Shown here in pieces: positions 18,139 to 27,485 of a stretch of 64,000 nt of DNA (within the stretch, counting starts at the first letter, position 1; each line of letters opens with the position of its first letter). The notes beneath the pieces were generated by a model, which had not been told where the DNA came from, did no database searches, and worked only from the letters and a program-made list of their open reading frames with translations. The stretch is from contig CAYVGO010000004.1 of the NCBI GenBank assembly GCA_964450725.1, forward strand, positions 14,404 through 78,403, given 5' to 3'. The stretch comes from CAYVGO01 sp964450725. Lineage in GTDB: Bacteria; Bacteroidota; Bacteroidia; Bacteroidales; UBA932. Position numbers and translations under genes: made by a program.

Positions 18139-19338
18139 CTATTTCCATGGATTAAAAATTTCAGAAACTACTTTATTATTTCTGTACATAATATTTTGCG
18201 GAGGCTGTGCTTGGGGAGTGGGAACAATAGTAATATTCTTATAGTAATAATTTAGTATTTCCTCCGCACTATAACCTTCACTTGCCATCTGTATGGCTCC
18301 CTCCTGACATAATCCTACCCCGTGTCCATATCCAAGCCCCTTTAATATTACCTCATTTCCGGAAACTTTAACGGTGAAGTAGGTTGAACGTAGTCCCAAA
18401 TCTTTTCGTATTTTGGTTAAAGGCAATTGTCGTTTTCCGACCTTGTAATATTTTCTTCGTCCGTTAGGTTCAAAGTCATATGATTTAACATCTTTGACCA
18501 CTATATTATTTTGTTTCATATAAAGTTGCCACTGTTTCAGAGGAATGGAGGTTTCCCACTGTGAGCCTTTTGAATCTTTACAATGTGAACATTTTGTAGA
18601 GCGTAAGTGAGGGTCTTTTGATGACCAAACATCTTCTGAATTACAAGTTTGCCCTCCACAATTCGCCGAATATACAGGAGTTACAACATGAAAACTTTTA
18701 TCAGTGATGACAGCATCTAATGTTTTGTTAACCACTTCTGCAATGGTAGCATTGTATTGCGTACCTTTATATGCTTGGCAATGGACACAATCGCACAAAT
18801 TAAAACCTTCTGAAGCGTGTTTGTCAAATTGTGAATATAAAAATGTTCTACAAAGATATGTTTTTACTTCATACAATGTTTTATTGCCCGAATTGCCGAC
18901 CTCTGTTCCAATAACGCCGCAAAGATAATGATTTATATTAACTTCATTAATAAACTTGAGAGAAGATTCTTTGCTTTGAATGATTAGATCATTATAATAT
19001 GTTCGGGATTCAATATTGTTGGCTGTATTGACCTGCAAAGTGAATGTTCCCTGTGGCTGTACAGCAACAAGACGTAACATCTTGATATTGTTTTTGACAT
19101 TTCCTCTGAAAGCCATCGTAAAGCCATTTTTTTCACCTATCAGTTGCACTTCATCATCCGGAAAAATAGTCAATTCTTCATCATCAATAATAATTTGATA
19201 GACCGAATGTTGTACTTTGATATTGGCAAATTGAATTTGCTCTTGATAAAACAGCCCTATTTTTACGGAATTAATATCATTGCCTGAAAGAAAAAAACTG
19301 TAGAAAAATAAAAAAATAAATGTAAATCCTTTTAACAT
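18139..19338 (-). CDS. Secreted SpoIID/LytB-domain protein
   Basis: A 399-residue protein with a signal peptide (about residues 1-18). It holds the SpoIID/LytB domain: SLKFINEVNINHYLCGVIGTEVG, then the cysteine-rich middle with CDCVHCQAYKG and ANCGGQTCNSEDVW, and the C-terminal GLGYGHGVGLCQEGA. In Firmicutes SpoIID is a lytic transglycosylase on peptidoglycan; Bacteroidota homologues probably remodel the wall or carry amidase-enhancer-like activity. It is located between lpxB (24 bp) and gldF (19 bp), so it is part of an envelope-related operon. Confidence 0.88.
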   Translation of the reverse strand: MLKGFTFIFLFFYSFFLSGNDINSVKIGLFYQEQIQFANIKVQHSVYQIIIDDEELTIFPDDEVQLIGEKNGFTMAFRGNVKNNIKMLRLVAVQPQGTFTLQVNTANNIESRTYYNDLIIQSKESSLKFINEVNINHYLCGVIGTEVGNSGNKTLYEVKTYLCRTFLYSQFDKHASEGFNLCDCVHCQAYKGTQYNATIAEVVNKTLDAVITDKSFHVVTPVYSANCGGQTCNSEDVWSSKDPHLRSTKCSHCKDSKGSQWETSIPLKQWQLYMKQNNIVVKDVKSYDFEPNGRRKYYKVGKRQLPLTKIRKDLGLRSTYFTVKVSGNEVILKGLGYGHGVGLCQEGAIQMASEGYSAEEILNYYYKNITIVPTPQAQPPQNIMYRNNKVVSEIFNPWK

Positions 19339-19362
19339 AACTATAAAACAAAAAGATGATTC

Positions 19363-20487
19363 TTACATCACCCTCATCATCTCAAAAACTATCTGTTCTG
19401 AAATTTTATTTCCTGAGAGCAAATTCATAAGAATAACGTACTTTTGTCGTATAGCGTCTATTTTTTTAACATTATAGAGTAAGTCAGATAATTCATGGCT
19501 AACAGATTCTTCCGTTAAATCATTTTGCAGTAATTCCTTTACGGCAGTTTCTTTCAAAATAATATTGACCAATGAAAAATAAGGTAGTTTGACCAACAAT
19601 TTTGCCACAAATATGGATAATGGATTGCCGTAATAACAAACAACTTGAGGAACATTAAGTAATGCGGTTTCTAAAGTTGCTGTACCCGATGTTACAAGTG
19701 CTGCTTTAGAGTGGCGCAAAAGTTCTAACGTAAGGTCGCTGACACATTTTACAGGCTGTCCGGTCAAAATTTTATCATAAACATCCGATGGAACAGAAGG
19801 CATTTTAGTAACCACAAATTGATAATCAGGAAAGCGGTGAATTACGGGCAAAAGACGCGGTAAGACTGCTTTTATCTCCTGTTTTCGGCTTCCCGGTAAA
19901 ATGGCAATGATAGGACGATGGTCATTTTCATCTAACAACTCTTTTTGTAATCTCTCTTCCTGATATTCTTTTGTTGCCAATTCTTCAGTCAATGGATTAC
20001 CGACATAAAAGGCATCTATTCCATGTTTTTTAAAATATTCTACCTCAAAGGGAAAGATAACAAACAACTTGTCAACATAACGTTTTAAGAGTTTAACCCG
20101 AGACTCTTTCCATGCCCAGACCTTGGGAGCAATGTAATAAAAAACTTTAATGTTATGCTGTTTGGCAAACTTGGCAATCCGCAAATTAAAACCGGGGTAG
20201 TCTATCAAAATGAGAGCATCGGGCTGAAAGGTCAGAATATCTTCCTTACAAAATCGAAATAAGTTTCGAATAAATCTTAAGTTCCGAATTACTTCGACAA
20301 AACCCATAATTGCAGTTTCTTTGTAATGTTTGACTAAATCTCCTCCGGCTTGTTGCATTTTATCTCCACCCCAGCATCTGATTTGAGTTGACGGGTAAAA
20401 TCGTTTGATGGCAGCAATAAGATTACTGCCGTGGAGATCACCCGAAGCTTCGCCGGCAATAATATAGAGTTTTTGTGTAGTATTCAT
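19363..20487 (-). CDS. lpxB: Lipid-A-disaccharide synthase
   Basis: A GT19 enzyme of about 374 residues that joins UDP-2,3-diacylglucosamine and lipid X in lipid A synthesis, at the inner membrane. LYIIAGEASGDLHGSNLI at the start, FYYIAPKVWAWKESR, AILPGSRKQEI and ALVTSGTATLETAL are all diagnostic. The ATG at 20485-20487 is chosen; an upstream in-frame start would overlap the -7 element at 20518-20525. It is the first gene of a leftward block with the SpoIID-like gene, gldF and the thioesterase. Confidence 0.96.
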   Translation of the reverse strand: MNTTQKLYIIAGEASGDLHGSNLIAAIKRFYPSTQIRCWGGDKMQQAGGDLVKHYKETAIMGFVEVIRNLRFIRNLFRFCKEDILTFQPDALILIDYPGFNLRIAKFAKQHNIKVFYYIAPKVWAWKESRVKLLKRYVDKLFVIFPFEVEYFKKHGIDAFYVGNPLTEELATKEYQEERLQKELLDENDHRPIIAILPGSRKQEIKAVLPRLLPVIHRFPDYQFVVTKMPSVPSDVYDKILTGQPVKCVSDLTLELLRHSKAALVTSGTATLETALLNVPQVVCYYGNPLSIFVAKLLVKLPYFSLVNIILKETAVKELLQNDLTEESVSHELSDLLYNVKKIDAIRQKYVILMNLLSGNKISEQIVFEMMRVM

Positions 20488-20517
20488 AATGGATAGATGA
20501 TTTACAATTGACGATTG

Positions 20518-20525
20518 CAAAGGTA
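20518..20525 (-). promoter_or_regulatory. Predicted -7 element of the lpxB block
   Basis: TACCTTTG on the minus strand, 30 bp before the lpxB ATG. Confidence 0.6.
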
Positions 20526-20712
20526 CTCATTTTCTATCTCCGATAAAGTAGATAGGGATATTCTCATCATTTTTTCAGAGAAAATACATCTTGTTTTTTT
20601 GCTATACCAATATACCAAAAAGTCAGTTGGATTACTAATGTAAATTGAACGAATTGAATTAACATTGTCGGTGATTATTTTTTTGTAAAATATTCTTTAC
20701 ATCAAAAATTAC

Positions 20713-20720
20713 TACCTTTG
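20713..20720 (+). promoter_or_regulatory. Predicted -7 element of alaS
   Basis: TACCTTTG, 25 bp before the alaS ATG. The nearest TTTG upstream is 27 bp away, longer than usual. The divergent lpxB promoter lies about 190 bp to the left. Confidence 0.6.
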
Positions 20721-20745
20721 TAAAAATATAGAGGACGTAATATAT

Positions 20746-23361
20746 ATGCAATCGCAAATTATCAGACAAAAATTTCTTTCTTTTTTTGAATCCAAACATC
20801 ATAAAATTGTATCTTCTGCACCTATGGTGGTAAAAAATGACCCAACGTTGCTTTTTACCAATGCCGGAATGAATCAGTTTAAAGAAATATTTTTAGACCA
20901 TGTCCCTATTACCTTTCCGCGTATTGCCGATACCCAAAAATGTTTACGGGTAAGCGGTAAACACAATGATTTGGAAGAGGTAGGGCATGATACCTATCAC
21001 CATACCATGTTTGAAATGCTTGGAAACTGGAGTTTTGGAGATTATTTTAAAGAAGAAGCCATTGCTTGGGCTTTTGAATTGTTGACAGAAGTGTATGGTA
21101 TTGATAAAGGTAGATTATATGCTACGGTATTTGAAGGAAGTTCAAAAGACCAATTAGCACCCGACACTGAATCTCACCAATATTGGCAAAAATATTTACC
21201 CCAACATCATATTCTTAACGGTAGTGCCAAAGATAATTTTTGGGAAATGGGAGAAACCGGACCTTGTGGGCCATGTACGGAAATTCATATAGATTTAAGA
21301 ACTGATGAAGAACGCAAGAAAATTGACGGAGCAAAATTAGTCAATACTGGTTCTCCGGTAGTTGTAGAATTGTGGAACTTAGTATTTATTCAATATAACC
21401 GTAAAAATAACGGACAGTTAGAACCTTTAACTCATCGACATGTTGATACTGGAATGGGCTTTGAGCGTCTTTGCATGGTGTTACAAGGAAAACAAAGTAA
21501 CTATGATACAGATGTATTTACTCCTATTATAGCACAAATAGAGAAAAACAGCGGTAAGTCATATACGGAAAATCCACAGACAAGTGTTGCTATGCGGGTG
21601 ATTGCAGACCACATTAGAGCAATTTCTTTTGCTATTGCAGATGGTCAATTGCCAAGTAACGTAAAAGCCGGGTATGTTATTCGGCGTATTTTGCGTCGAG
21701 CCGTAAGATATGGTTATACATTCTTAGAGGCTAAAGAGCCGTTTTTATATAAATTAGTAGAAGTGTTGCGGTTACAAATGGGAGAAATATTTCCGGAATT
21801 ACAAAAACAGCAATCTTTTATTGAAAATGTTATTCGGGAAGAAGAAAGAGCCTTTTTTCAAACTTTAGATAATGGTATAAAGTTATTATCTCAAACCATT
21901 TCAGGCTACAAACAAACAGGAAAAACAGAAATAGACAGTCATACATTGTTTACATTGTATGATACTTATGGCTTTCCGATAGATTTAACGGAGTTAATAG
22001 CACAAGAAGAGGGTTTTTCGATAGACAAAGCGGGTTTTGAAAAAGAATTATTGTTACAGAAAAACAGAAGTAAGCAAGATGCAGAAACATCGTCAGAAGA
22101 ATGGACTGTATTGTTACCTCATCAGGAAACTGAATTTGTAGGATATGACCAATTTTCTTCAGTTACACAAATTGTTAAATACAGAAAAGTTGAACGTAAA
22201 CAACAAACCCATTATCAAATTGTATTGACAAGAACTCCTTTTTATGCCGAAGGTGGAGGACAAGTTGGCGATATGGGAACATTATTTTCATCCGCAGAAA
22301 AAGTTGACATTATCAACACGCTTAAAGAAAATGGTGTTGTTGTTCATATTACAACAAAGATTCCACAAAATGTCAACGATAATTTTACAGCACAAGTCGA
22401 TGAAAAAAATCGTAAAAAAATAGCCGCCAATCATACGGCAACGCACTTGTTGCATTATGCTTTACGACAAGTTTTAGGAAACCATGTAGAGCAGAAAGGG
22501 TCATTAGTTTCTTCTCAAGAGTTGCGGTTTGATTTTTCTCACTTTCAAAAAATCGGTGAATCCGACATTTCTTCTGTCCAGCAAAAAGTCAATGAGTTGA
22601 TACGTCAAAACTATCACCGTATAGAAAATCGGAGTGCTTCATTGAAAGAGGCAACAAAAGAAGGCGCAATGGCACTTTTTGGAGAAAAATATACAGACAA
22701 AGTACGTACTGTTCGCTTTGGGGATTCTTTTGAGTTGTGCGGCGGAACACACGTAGAAGCAACAGGGAATATAGGCTATTTCAGAATAGTGTCCGAAGGT
22801 TCTATTGCCACAGGAATAAGAAGAATTGTTGCTGTAACCGGCTTAGAGGCAGAAAGAATGACCGAATTTGATTCATTTATATTAAATCAGATAAAGCAAT
22901 TTTTGAATAATAATGATGTACAAATCGCTGTAAAAAAGTTAATGGAAGAGAATACTTCTTTGCGAAAAAGTATGGAGCAGGCAAAGCAAGAAAATCTAAA
23001 TAGAATTGTCAAAAAACTCTATGACGACAGTTTACTCAAAGGAGATACTCGCATAGTACGTTTTACAAACCATTTACCCGACCCAGAAATGCTACGTAAT
23101 ATCGCACTACACATGATTGCCGGAGAAGAAAAAATTTTATTTATTGGTATTGCCACCATTGTTGAAAAAGTGTTTTTGGCGATAGGACTTTCTAAATCAT
23201 TATTAAACGAAGTGCCTTTTAATGCACAAAAACTGATTACTCAATATGCCCCACAGATTGAAGGAAAGGGTGGAGGTCAGCCCCATTTTGCGATTGCCGG
23301 AGGTAAAACGGCGGCACGCTCTCAAGAAATCATTGAACAAATAACCTCTTTAATACACTAA
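20746..23361 (+). CDS. alaS: Alanyl-tRNA synthetase
   Basis: An 871-residue class II synthetase charging tRNA-Ala. The catalytic domain opens with IRQKFLSFFESKHHKIVSSA and DPTLLFTNAGMNQFK; GETGPCGPCTEIH is the conserved catalytic loop. The editing domain has the zinc motifs HTATHLLHYAL and CGGTHVEATGNIG, which clear Ser- and Gly-tRNA-Ala. A C-Ala region with a coiled coil and a GGGQPHFAIAGG end follows. Length and domain set are complete. An FG-GAP protein gene starts 6 bp downstream. Confidence 0.98.
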   Translation: MQSQIIRQKFLSFFESKHHKIVSSAPMVVKNDPTLLFTNAGMNQFKEIFLDHVPITFPRIADTQKCLRVSGKHNDLEEVGHDTYHHTMFEMLGNWSFGDYFKEEAIAWAFELLTEVYGIDKGRLYATVFEGSSKDQLAPDTESHQYWQKYLPQHHILNGSAKDNFWEMGETGPCGPCTEIHIDLRTDEERKKIDGAKLVNTGSPVVVELWNLVFIQYNRKNNGQLEPLTHRHVDTGMGFERLCMVLQGKQSNYDTDVFTPIIAQIEKNSGKSYTENPQTSVAMRVIADHIRAISFAIADGQLPSNVKAGYVIRRILRRAVRYGYTFLEAKEPFLYKLVEVLRLQMGEIFPELQKQQSFIENVIREEERAFFQTLDNGIKLLSQTISGYKQTGKTEIDSHTLFTLYDTYGFPIDLTELIAQEEGFSIDKAGFEKELLLQKNRSKQDAETSSEEWTVLLPHQETEFVGYDQFSSVTQIVKYRKVERKQQTHYQIVLTRTPFYAEGGGQVGDMGTLFSSAEKVDIINTLKENGVVVHITTKIPQNVNDNFTAQVDEKNRKKIAANHTATHLLHYALRQVLGNHVEQKGSLVSSQELRFDFSHFQKIGESDISSVQQKVNELIRQNYHRIENRSASLKEATKEGAMALFGEKYTDKVRTVRFGDSFELCGGTHVEATGNIGYFRIVSEGSIATGIRRIVAVTGLEAERMTEFDSFILNQIKQFLNNNDVQIAVKKLMEENTSLRKSMEQAKQENLNRIVKKLYDDSLLKGDTRIVRFTNHLPDPEMLRNIALHMIAGEEKILFIGIATIVEKVFLAIGLSKSLLNEVPFNAQKLITQYAPQIEGKGGGQPHFAIAGGKTAARSQEIIEQITSLIH

Positions 23362-23367
23362 ATTAGT

Positions 23368-25689
23368 ATGAAAAAAAATGTATTGTTTTTATTATTAGTA
23401 TTGTCTGTTGCAACTATTCAAGCACAGACTTTTACGGTAGAAAACCATGATTTTATCGGATTAAGTCGCGGTGCAGCCATTTGGGGAGATGTAGATGATG
23501 ACGGTTATTTAGATGTCCTCATCACCGGTACGTCAGAAACAGGGTTAGATATTTTATTGTACAAAAGCAATGAAGGTAAATCTTTTCAATATGTAAAGTT
23601 AGAAGGAGTGGCTGGAGTATATGATGGAGATGCTGCATTTTTAGATTATAACAATGACGGAAATCTGGATTTTATTGTTGTCGGTGCGGGAGTACAAGAT
23701 AAAGAAGTATGTATTCTTTATGAGAACAATGGCAATATGACTTTTACTGCCAAAGATTTCAAATTTATAGGGATGAGAAATGCCAGCGTGGCATGTGGTG
23801 ATTTCAATAATGACGGGTGGGTAGATATTGCAGTAGGAGGGATTACCAAAGAAAAGCAAAGTAGGACAGTTGTCTATGAAAACCTTCAAGGTAAAGGTTT
23901 TCGATTGAGAGAATTTGGATTAGCCGGAATAAACGATGGTGAATTGGCTTGGGTAGATTTTAATGTAGATGGTTTATTGGACTTGGCCATTACCGGAAAT
24001 GGAAACACAAATCTGTATAAAAACGTTGAAGATGGATTTGAAGATATTAATGCTCAACTTCCAGGACTCTATAAAAGTACTTTTGCCTTTGGGGATTACA
24101 ATAATGATGGTTATCCAGACATGGCATTGACAGGTTCTATTGATATGTCGCCAAGCGGATTATTCGGTATGATTTACTTGAATGCCGGAGGAACAACAAT
24201 GGTTGAAGATTTTGAATTTCAAGGAGTGTGGAATGGCGCATGCCTGACTTGGGGTGATTTTGACAATGATGATTTTACGGATTTATTGATTATTGGAGAC
24301 AGAGGCGTACAGATAAGAACATTCTATATTTTACACAATTTATCTACCACACAAACCACCGAATTCAAAGAAGTGCATAACCCGCATTTTCCAAAAATAG
24401 ACTTAGCTTCAGCGTCATGGGGTGATATGGATAGAAACGGAATGCTTGATATTCTTTATTGCGGACGAATTACCGGAGCACGTTCCACAGCCAGTGTTCT
24501 TGCAAACAATCTACGAACGTTGCCTTATATTCCGGAACCACCGACAACATTAAAAAGTTATCAAAACGGAAATAATGTCATATTAACATGGTTACCGTTA
24601 GTCGATACACTGGCATATACCTATAATCTTCGAGTAGGTACAGAATCTGAGTCAAATAATGTTTTAAATTCAATGACTACCAGTCATAACAAACTGAAAA
24701 GACCTAGCAGTGGCAATGTCAAAGATGCTTACGTTTATACTTTGAAAAAATTAACCCCAAAGCAAACGTACCATTGGAGTGTACAAGCAGTTCCGAAAAA
24801 CTATATGACTACGAACTTTTCTCAAGAAATGACTTTTACAATGGTTGAAGGATTACCCGAAATAACATCATTGAAAATGATACAAAATGAAAATATGATA
24901 GAACTTACAGCACTTGTATCCTCTCTTGCCGGAGTGACGGAAGTTGGATTTTTGTATGCTTTTTCCAGAGAAGAATTATTTAGTAATCCGAAAGTGTTGC
25001 AGGCAAAGCAGGGGCAAATTCATGGAATTATAACAACACAAACTCCCATACTTCGGGATTATGATTACTACCATGCCATTCCTTATGCAAAAACAGCGAA
25101 TGGAACTTCTTATGGTTTGCCCATGTTCTTTTTCTATCCTCAACCTCCGGTAGCAAAAACTCCAATCATGTATTGTCAGGGAGAAAGAGCCAGACCTCTT
25201 ACAGCGGAAGGAGATGACCTAAAATGGTATTCCTCTACATCGCTTTATACTCCGCTGAATGGAATACCGGTGCCTAATACTAATGTAGAAGGGCGACATT
25301 ATTTTTGGGTAACACAAAGTGTTGATGGTGAAGAAAGCGACCGAGCCCAGGTTATTGTACATGTCGCAGCTTCTGAACCCAATTATTTTCTTGATAATAC
25401 AATGACCTTTGACAGTAAACAAAGTGTATTCTTTTTGCCGGCTAATAAATATGTTGGTGCTTATGAATGGCAGTTGCCCGAAGGATGGATTGGAGAAAGT
25501 TCCGCAAACTCCATAAAGGTAAATTTTGTCAATGGTAATCCAAACGGAAAAATTACGGTGATTGCACGTAACGGTTGTGGTGAAAGTGTGCCGGTGGAGA
25601 TGGATATTACACAAACGGAAACTTCTGCGACCATTAAATATAACTCGAGAACAGATCTTGCACGGGAAAGAGCTAAGAAGAAAAAGTAA
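23368..25689 (+). CDS. Exported FG-GAP (VCBS-type) repeat protein
   Basis: A 773-residue protein with a signal peptide (MKKNVLFLLLVLSVATIQAQ). Residues 25-385 hold repeated FG-GAP/integrin-like blades with calcium-type loops such as WGDVDDDGYLDVLITG, LDYNNDGNLDFIVVG and FGDYNNDGYPDMALTG; they should form a beta-propeller. A fibronectin III-like segment (about 390-485) and an Ig/PKD-like C-terminal part follow. No T9SS sorting domain is seen: the protein ends in a basic tail RERAKKKK. It probably binds protein or carbohydrate at the cell surface or in the periplasm. It lies 6 bp after alaS and may share its transcript. Confidence 0.82.
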   Translation: MKKNVLFLLLVLSVATIQAQTFTVENHDFIGLSRGAAIWGDVDDDGYLDVLITGTSETGLDILLYKSNEGKSFQYVKLEGVAGVYDGDAAFLDYNNDGNLDFIVVGAGVQDKEVCILYENNGNMTFTAKDFKFIGMRNASVACGDFNNDGWVDIAVGGITKEKQSRTVVYENLQGKGFRLREFGLAGINDGELAWVDFNVDGLLDLAITGNGNTNLYKNVEDGFEDINAQLPGLYKSTFAFGDYNNDGYPDMALTGSIDMSPSGLFGMIYLNAGGTTMVEDFEFQGVWNGACLTWGDFDNDDFTDLLIIGDRGVQIRTFYILHNLSTTQTTEFKEVHNPHFPKIDLASASWGDMDRNGMLDILYCGRITGARSTASVLANNLRTLPYIPEPPTTLKSYQNGNNVILTWLPLVDTLAYTYNLRVGTESESNNVLNSMTTSHNKLKRPSSGNVKDAYVYTLKKLTPKQTYHWSVQAVPKNYMTTNFSQEMTFTMVEGLPEITSLKMIQNENMIELTALVSSLAGVTEVGFLYAFSREELFSNPKVLQAKQGQIHGIITTQTPILRDYDYYHAIPYAKTANGTSYGLPMFFFYPQPPVAKTPIMYCQGERARPLTAEGDDLKWYSSTSLYTPLNGIPVPNTNVEGRHYFWVTQSVDGEESDRAQVIVHVAASEPNYFLDNTMTFDSKQSVFFLPANKYVGAYEWQLPEGWIGESSANSIKVNFVNGNPNGKITVIARNGCGESVPVEMDITQTETSATIKYNSRTDLARERAKKKK

Positions 25690-25708
25690 GGATGGACAAT
25701 AGTAAAGG

Positions 25709-25744
25709 TAACCGCTTGTTATAAAACGAGCGGTTATTTTTTTA
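25709..25744 (+). terminator. Terminator after the FG-GAP protein gene
   Basis: The stem TAACCGCTTG / CGAGCGGTTA with a 9-nt loop is followed by a T run, 20 bp past the stop. The rest of the 25690-25998 spacer holds a weak TTTTGAGAT/ATCTCAGAAAA hairpin near 25869-25900 and the promoter below. Confidence 0.88.
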
Positions 25745-25936
25745 GACAACATCTATTGCGACGGTATGTATTCTATCGGAAAATAGAAACATTGTAATCA
25801 TTAATCAATCTACTTACCTTTATTAATTATCCAAGATTAGTTCATAAATGATTATCTTTACGTCACTAATTTTGAGATCAAAGTTATCTCAGAAAATTCT
25901 TTTGTTGCAAGTATTTAAAAAGACCCTTTCTCAAGT

Positions 25937-25968
25937 TTTGGATTGTACATTTCAAATACCTATTTTTG
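25937..25968 (+). promoter_or_regulatory. Predicted promoter of the AraC-type HTH gene
   Basis: TTTG (25937-25940) and TATTTTTG (25961-25968) are separated by 20 bp, a good Bacteroidota -33/-7 pair, 30 bp before the ATG. Confidence 0.7.
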
Positions 25969-25998
25969 TAGTCAATAGTTAATCTTTCCTATTCTTTT

Positions 25999-26496
25999 AT
26001 GACTTATTCATTGATAGACACTACAAAGATTTTTATTTACAAAGCATTACCGGAAGAGATGAAAGACAGAGTTTTTAAACTTCCTAAGCATGTGGAAACT
26101 ACTTTGCCGATTGAAACAGGTTTTTCTAATATCGACCAACAAATTAAAGCAAGTGCTACCCAAATTATCAATCTGACAGACTTTCCGGAACGCCATTTGA
26201 CACAATGTTCATTGATGGATAATTTTGCAGCATTAGTACACCAATATGGTTATAAAAGAGTAGATTTTTATGCCCAAAAATTAGGGATTAATAGAGGAGT
26301 AGAGTTAAGTATGACAGTGAAAATACTGACAGGATTTTCAATCCAAGATTTTATTACTTCATATACCTTGAAAATGATTAGAGATTTACAATATCGAACA
26401 GATTTGTATAATGTAGAAATCGGAAGATTGCTTCATTTTCCTTCTCCGCCATCTTTTTCTCAATTTTTAAAATGTCATAGTGATGTCATGGTTTAA
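25999..26496 (+). CDS. Small AraC-type helix-turn-helix protein
   Basis: 165 residues. The C-terminal half (about 75-160) reads like an AraC/XylS DNA-binding domain with two HTH units: VDFYAQKLGINRGVELS and VKILTGFSIQDFITSYTLKMIRDL, then DLYNVEIGRLLHFPSPPSFSQFLK, where the final SFSQFLK resembles the usual SFSRxFK. The second HTH departs from consensus (PPSFSQFLKCHSDV), and the protein stops soon after. The N-terminal 70 residues match nothing I recognise and are too short for a normal sensory domain. It may be an orphan regulator. It stands alone with its own promoter. Confidence 0.62.
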   Translation: MTYSLIDTTKIFIYKALPEEMKDRVFKLPKHVETTLPIETGFSNIDQQIKASATQIINLTDFPERHLTQCSLMDNFAALVHQYGYKRVDFYAQKLGINRGVELSMTVKILTGFSIQDFITSYTLKMIRDLQYRTDLYNVEIGRLLHFPSPPSFSQFLKCHSDVMV

Positions 26497-26545
26497 TCTT
26501 CATGACATGCAGGTTATTGTTTCAAATCATTAATTATTTAATATC

Positions 26546-27478
26546 ATGAATGGTAAAGATCATATTGTCCGTTTTGACTGGGCAGCCAAGCGATTATTGC
26601 GCGATAAAGCTAATTTTGGCGTATTGGAGGGCTTTTTATCTGTGTTGTTACAAGAAAAAATTCAAATACAAGAGATTTTGGAGAGTGAATCAAATCAAGT
26701 TTCTAAAGAAGATAAATTTAATCGGGTGGACCTTAAAGCCTGCAATAGTAAAGGCGAAATTATTATTGTAGAAATTCAGAATACGCGCGAATTATACTAT
26801 CTTGAGCGTATTTTGTATGGAGTATCAAAGGCCATTACCGAGCATATTTCTTTAGGTAAAGACTATGATCAGGTAAAGAAAGTATATTCTATCAGCATTT
26901 TGTATTTTGATATTGGAAAAGGTAAAGACTATCTTTATCATGGCAAAACAAATTTTGTTGGTGTACATACCGGAGATGAATTGCAAGTAAGTTTAAAAGA
27001 TAAGAATGCGATAGTTCCAACCAATCCTACAAAGATATTTCCTGAATATTTTCTGATACGTGTTAATGAATTCAATGAAGTTGCAAAAACACCGTTAGAA
27101 GAGTGGATTGAATATTTGAAGACAGGGAAGATAACAGAAAATACAGGTGCTCCAGGGCTTGAAGAAGCACGACAAAAATTACTCTACTACAATATGAGTA
27201 AAGAAGAACAGCATGCTTACGAAGAACATCTTAATGCGATTATGATACAAAATGATGTACTTTCTACGGCAAAGTTGGAAGGACTTATTGAAGGGAGGAC
27301 AAAAGGAAAAATAGAAGGAAAGATAGAAGGGAAAATAGAAGGAAGAATAGAAGGGAAAATAGAAGGAAAGATAGAAGGGAAGATAGAGGTAGCAAAACAG
27401 TTAAAGAAAAATCAGGTAGATATAGATATTATTATCAATAGTACCGGTTTATCAAAAGAAGAAATAGAACGATTATAA
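26546..27478 (+). CDS. Rpn-family PD-(D/E)XK nuclease / putative transposase
   Basis: 310 residues. The N-terminal part begins DHIVRFDWAAKRLLRDKANFGVLEGFLSVLL, typical of the Rpn/PDDEXK_2 family (PF12784). Asp62 in RVDLKA and Glu76-x-Gln78 in IVEIQN form the nuclease core. Members promote RecA-independent recombination or act as selfish or defence nucleases. The C-terminal part holds a low-complexity run of four-residue KIEG/RIEG units encoded by near-identical 12-bp repeats at about 27289-27390, a place where slippage could change protein length. recQ starts 7 bp after the stop, so both are likely co-transcribed. Confidence 0.85.
   Translation: MNGKDHIVRFDWAAKRLLRDKANFGVLEGFLSVLLQEKIQIQEILESESNQVSKEDKFNRVDLKACNSKGEIIIVEIQNTRELYYLERILYGVSKAITEHISLGKDYDQVKKVYSISILYFDIGKGKDYLYHGKTNFVGVHTGDELQVSLKDKNAIVPTNPTKIFPEYFLIRVNEFNEVAKTPLEEWIEYLKTGKITENTGAPGLEEARQKLLYYNMSKEEQHAYEEHLNAIMIQNDVLSTAKLEGLIEGRTKGKIEGKIEGKIEGRIEGKIEGKIEGKIEVAKQLKKNQVDIDIIINSTGLSKEEIERL
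27289..27390 (+). repeat. In-frame 12-bp coding repeats in the Rpn-family gene
   Basis: Tandem units of the type ATAGAAGGGAAA encode repeated IEGK/IEGR. Units differ only by A/G changes, mostly synonymous, which suggests recent expansion by slippage while keeping frame. Confidence 0.85.
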
Positions 27479-27485
27479 AAGTAAC

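Noticed and set aside
25219..25752. 177-codon minus-strand frame
   Set aside because: It lies opposite the FG-GAP gene and has no protein-like pattern; the plus-strand protein is clear.
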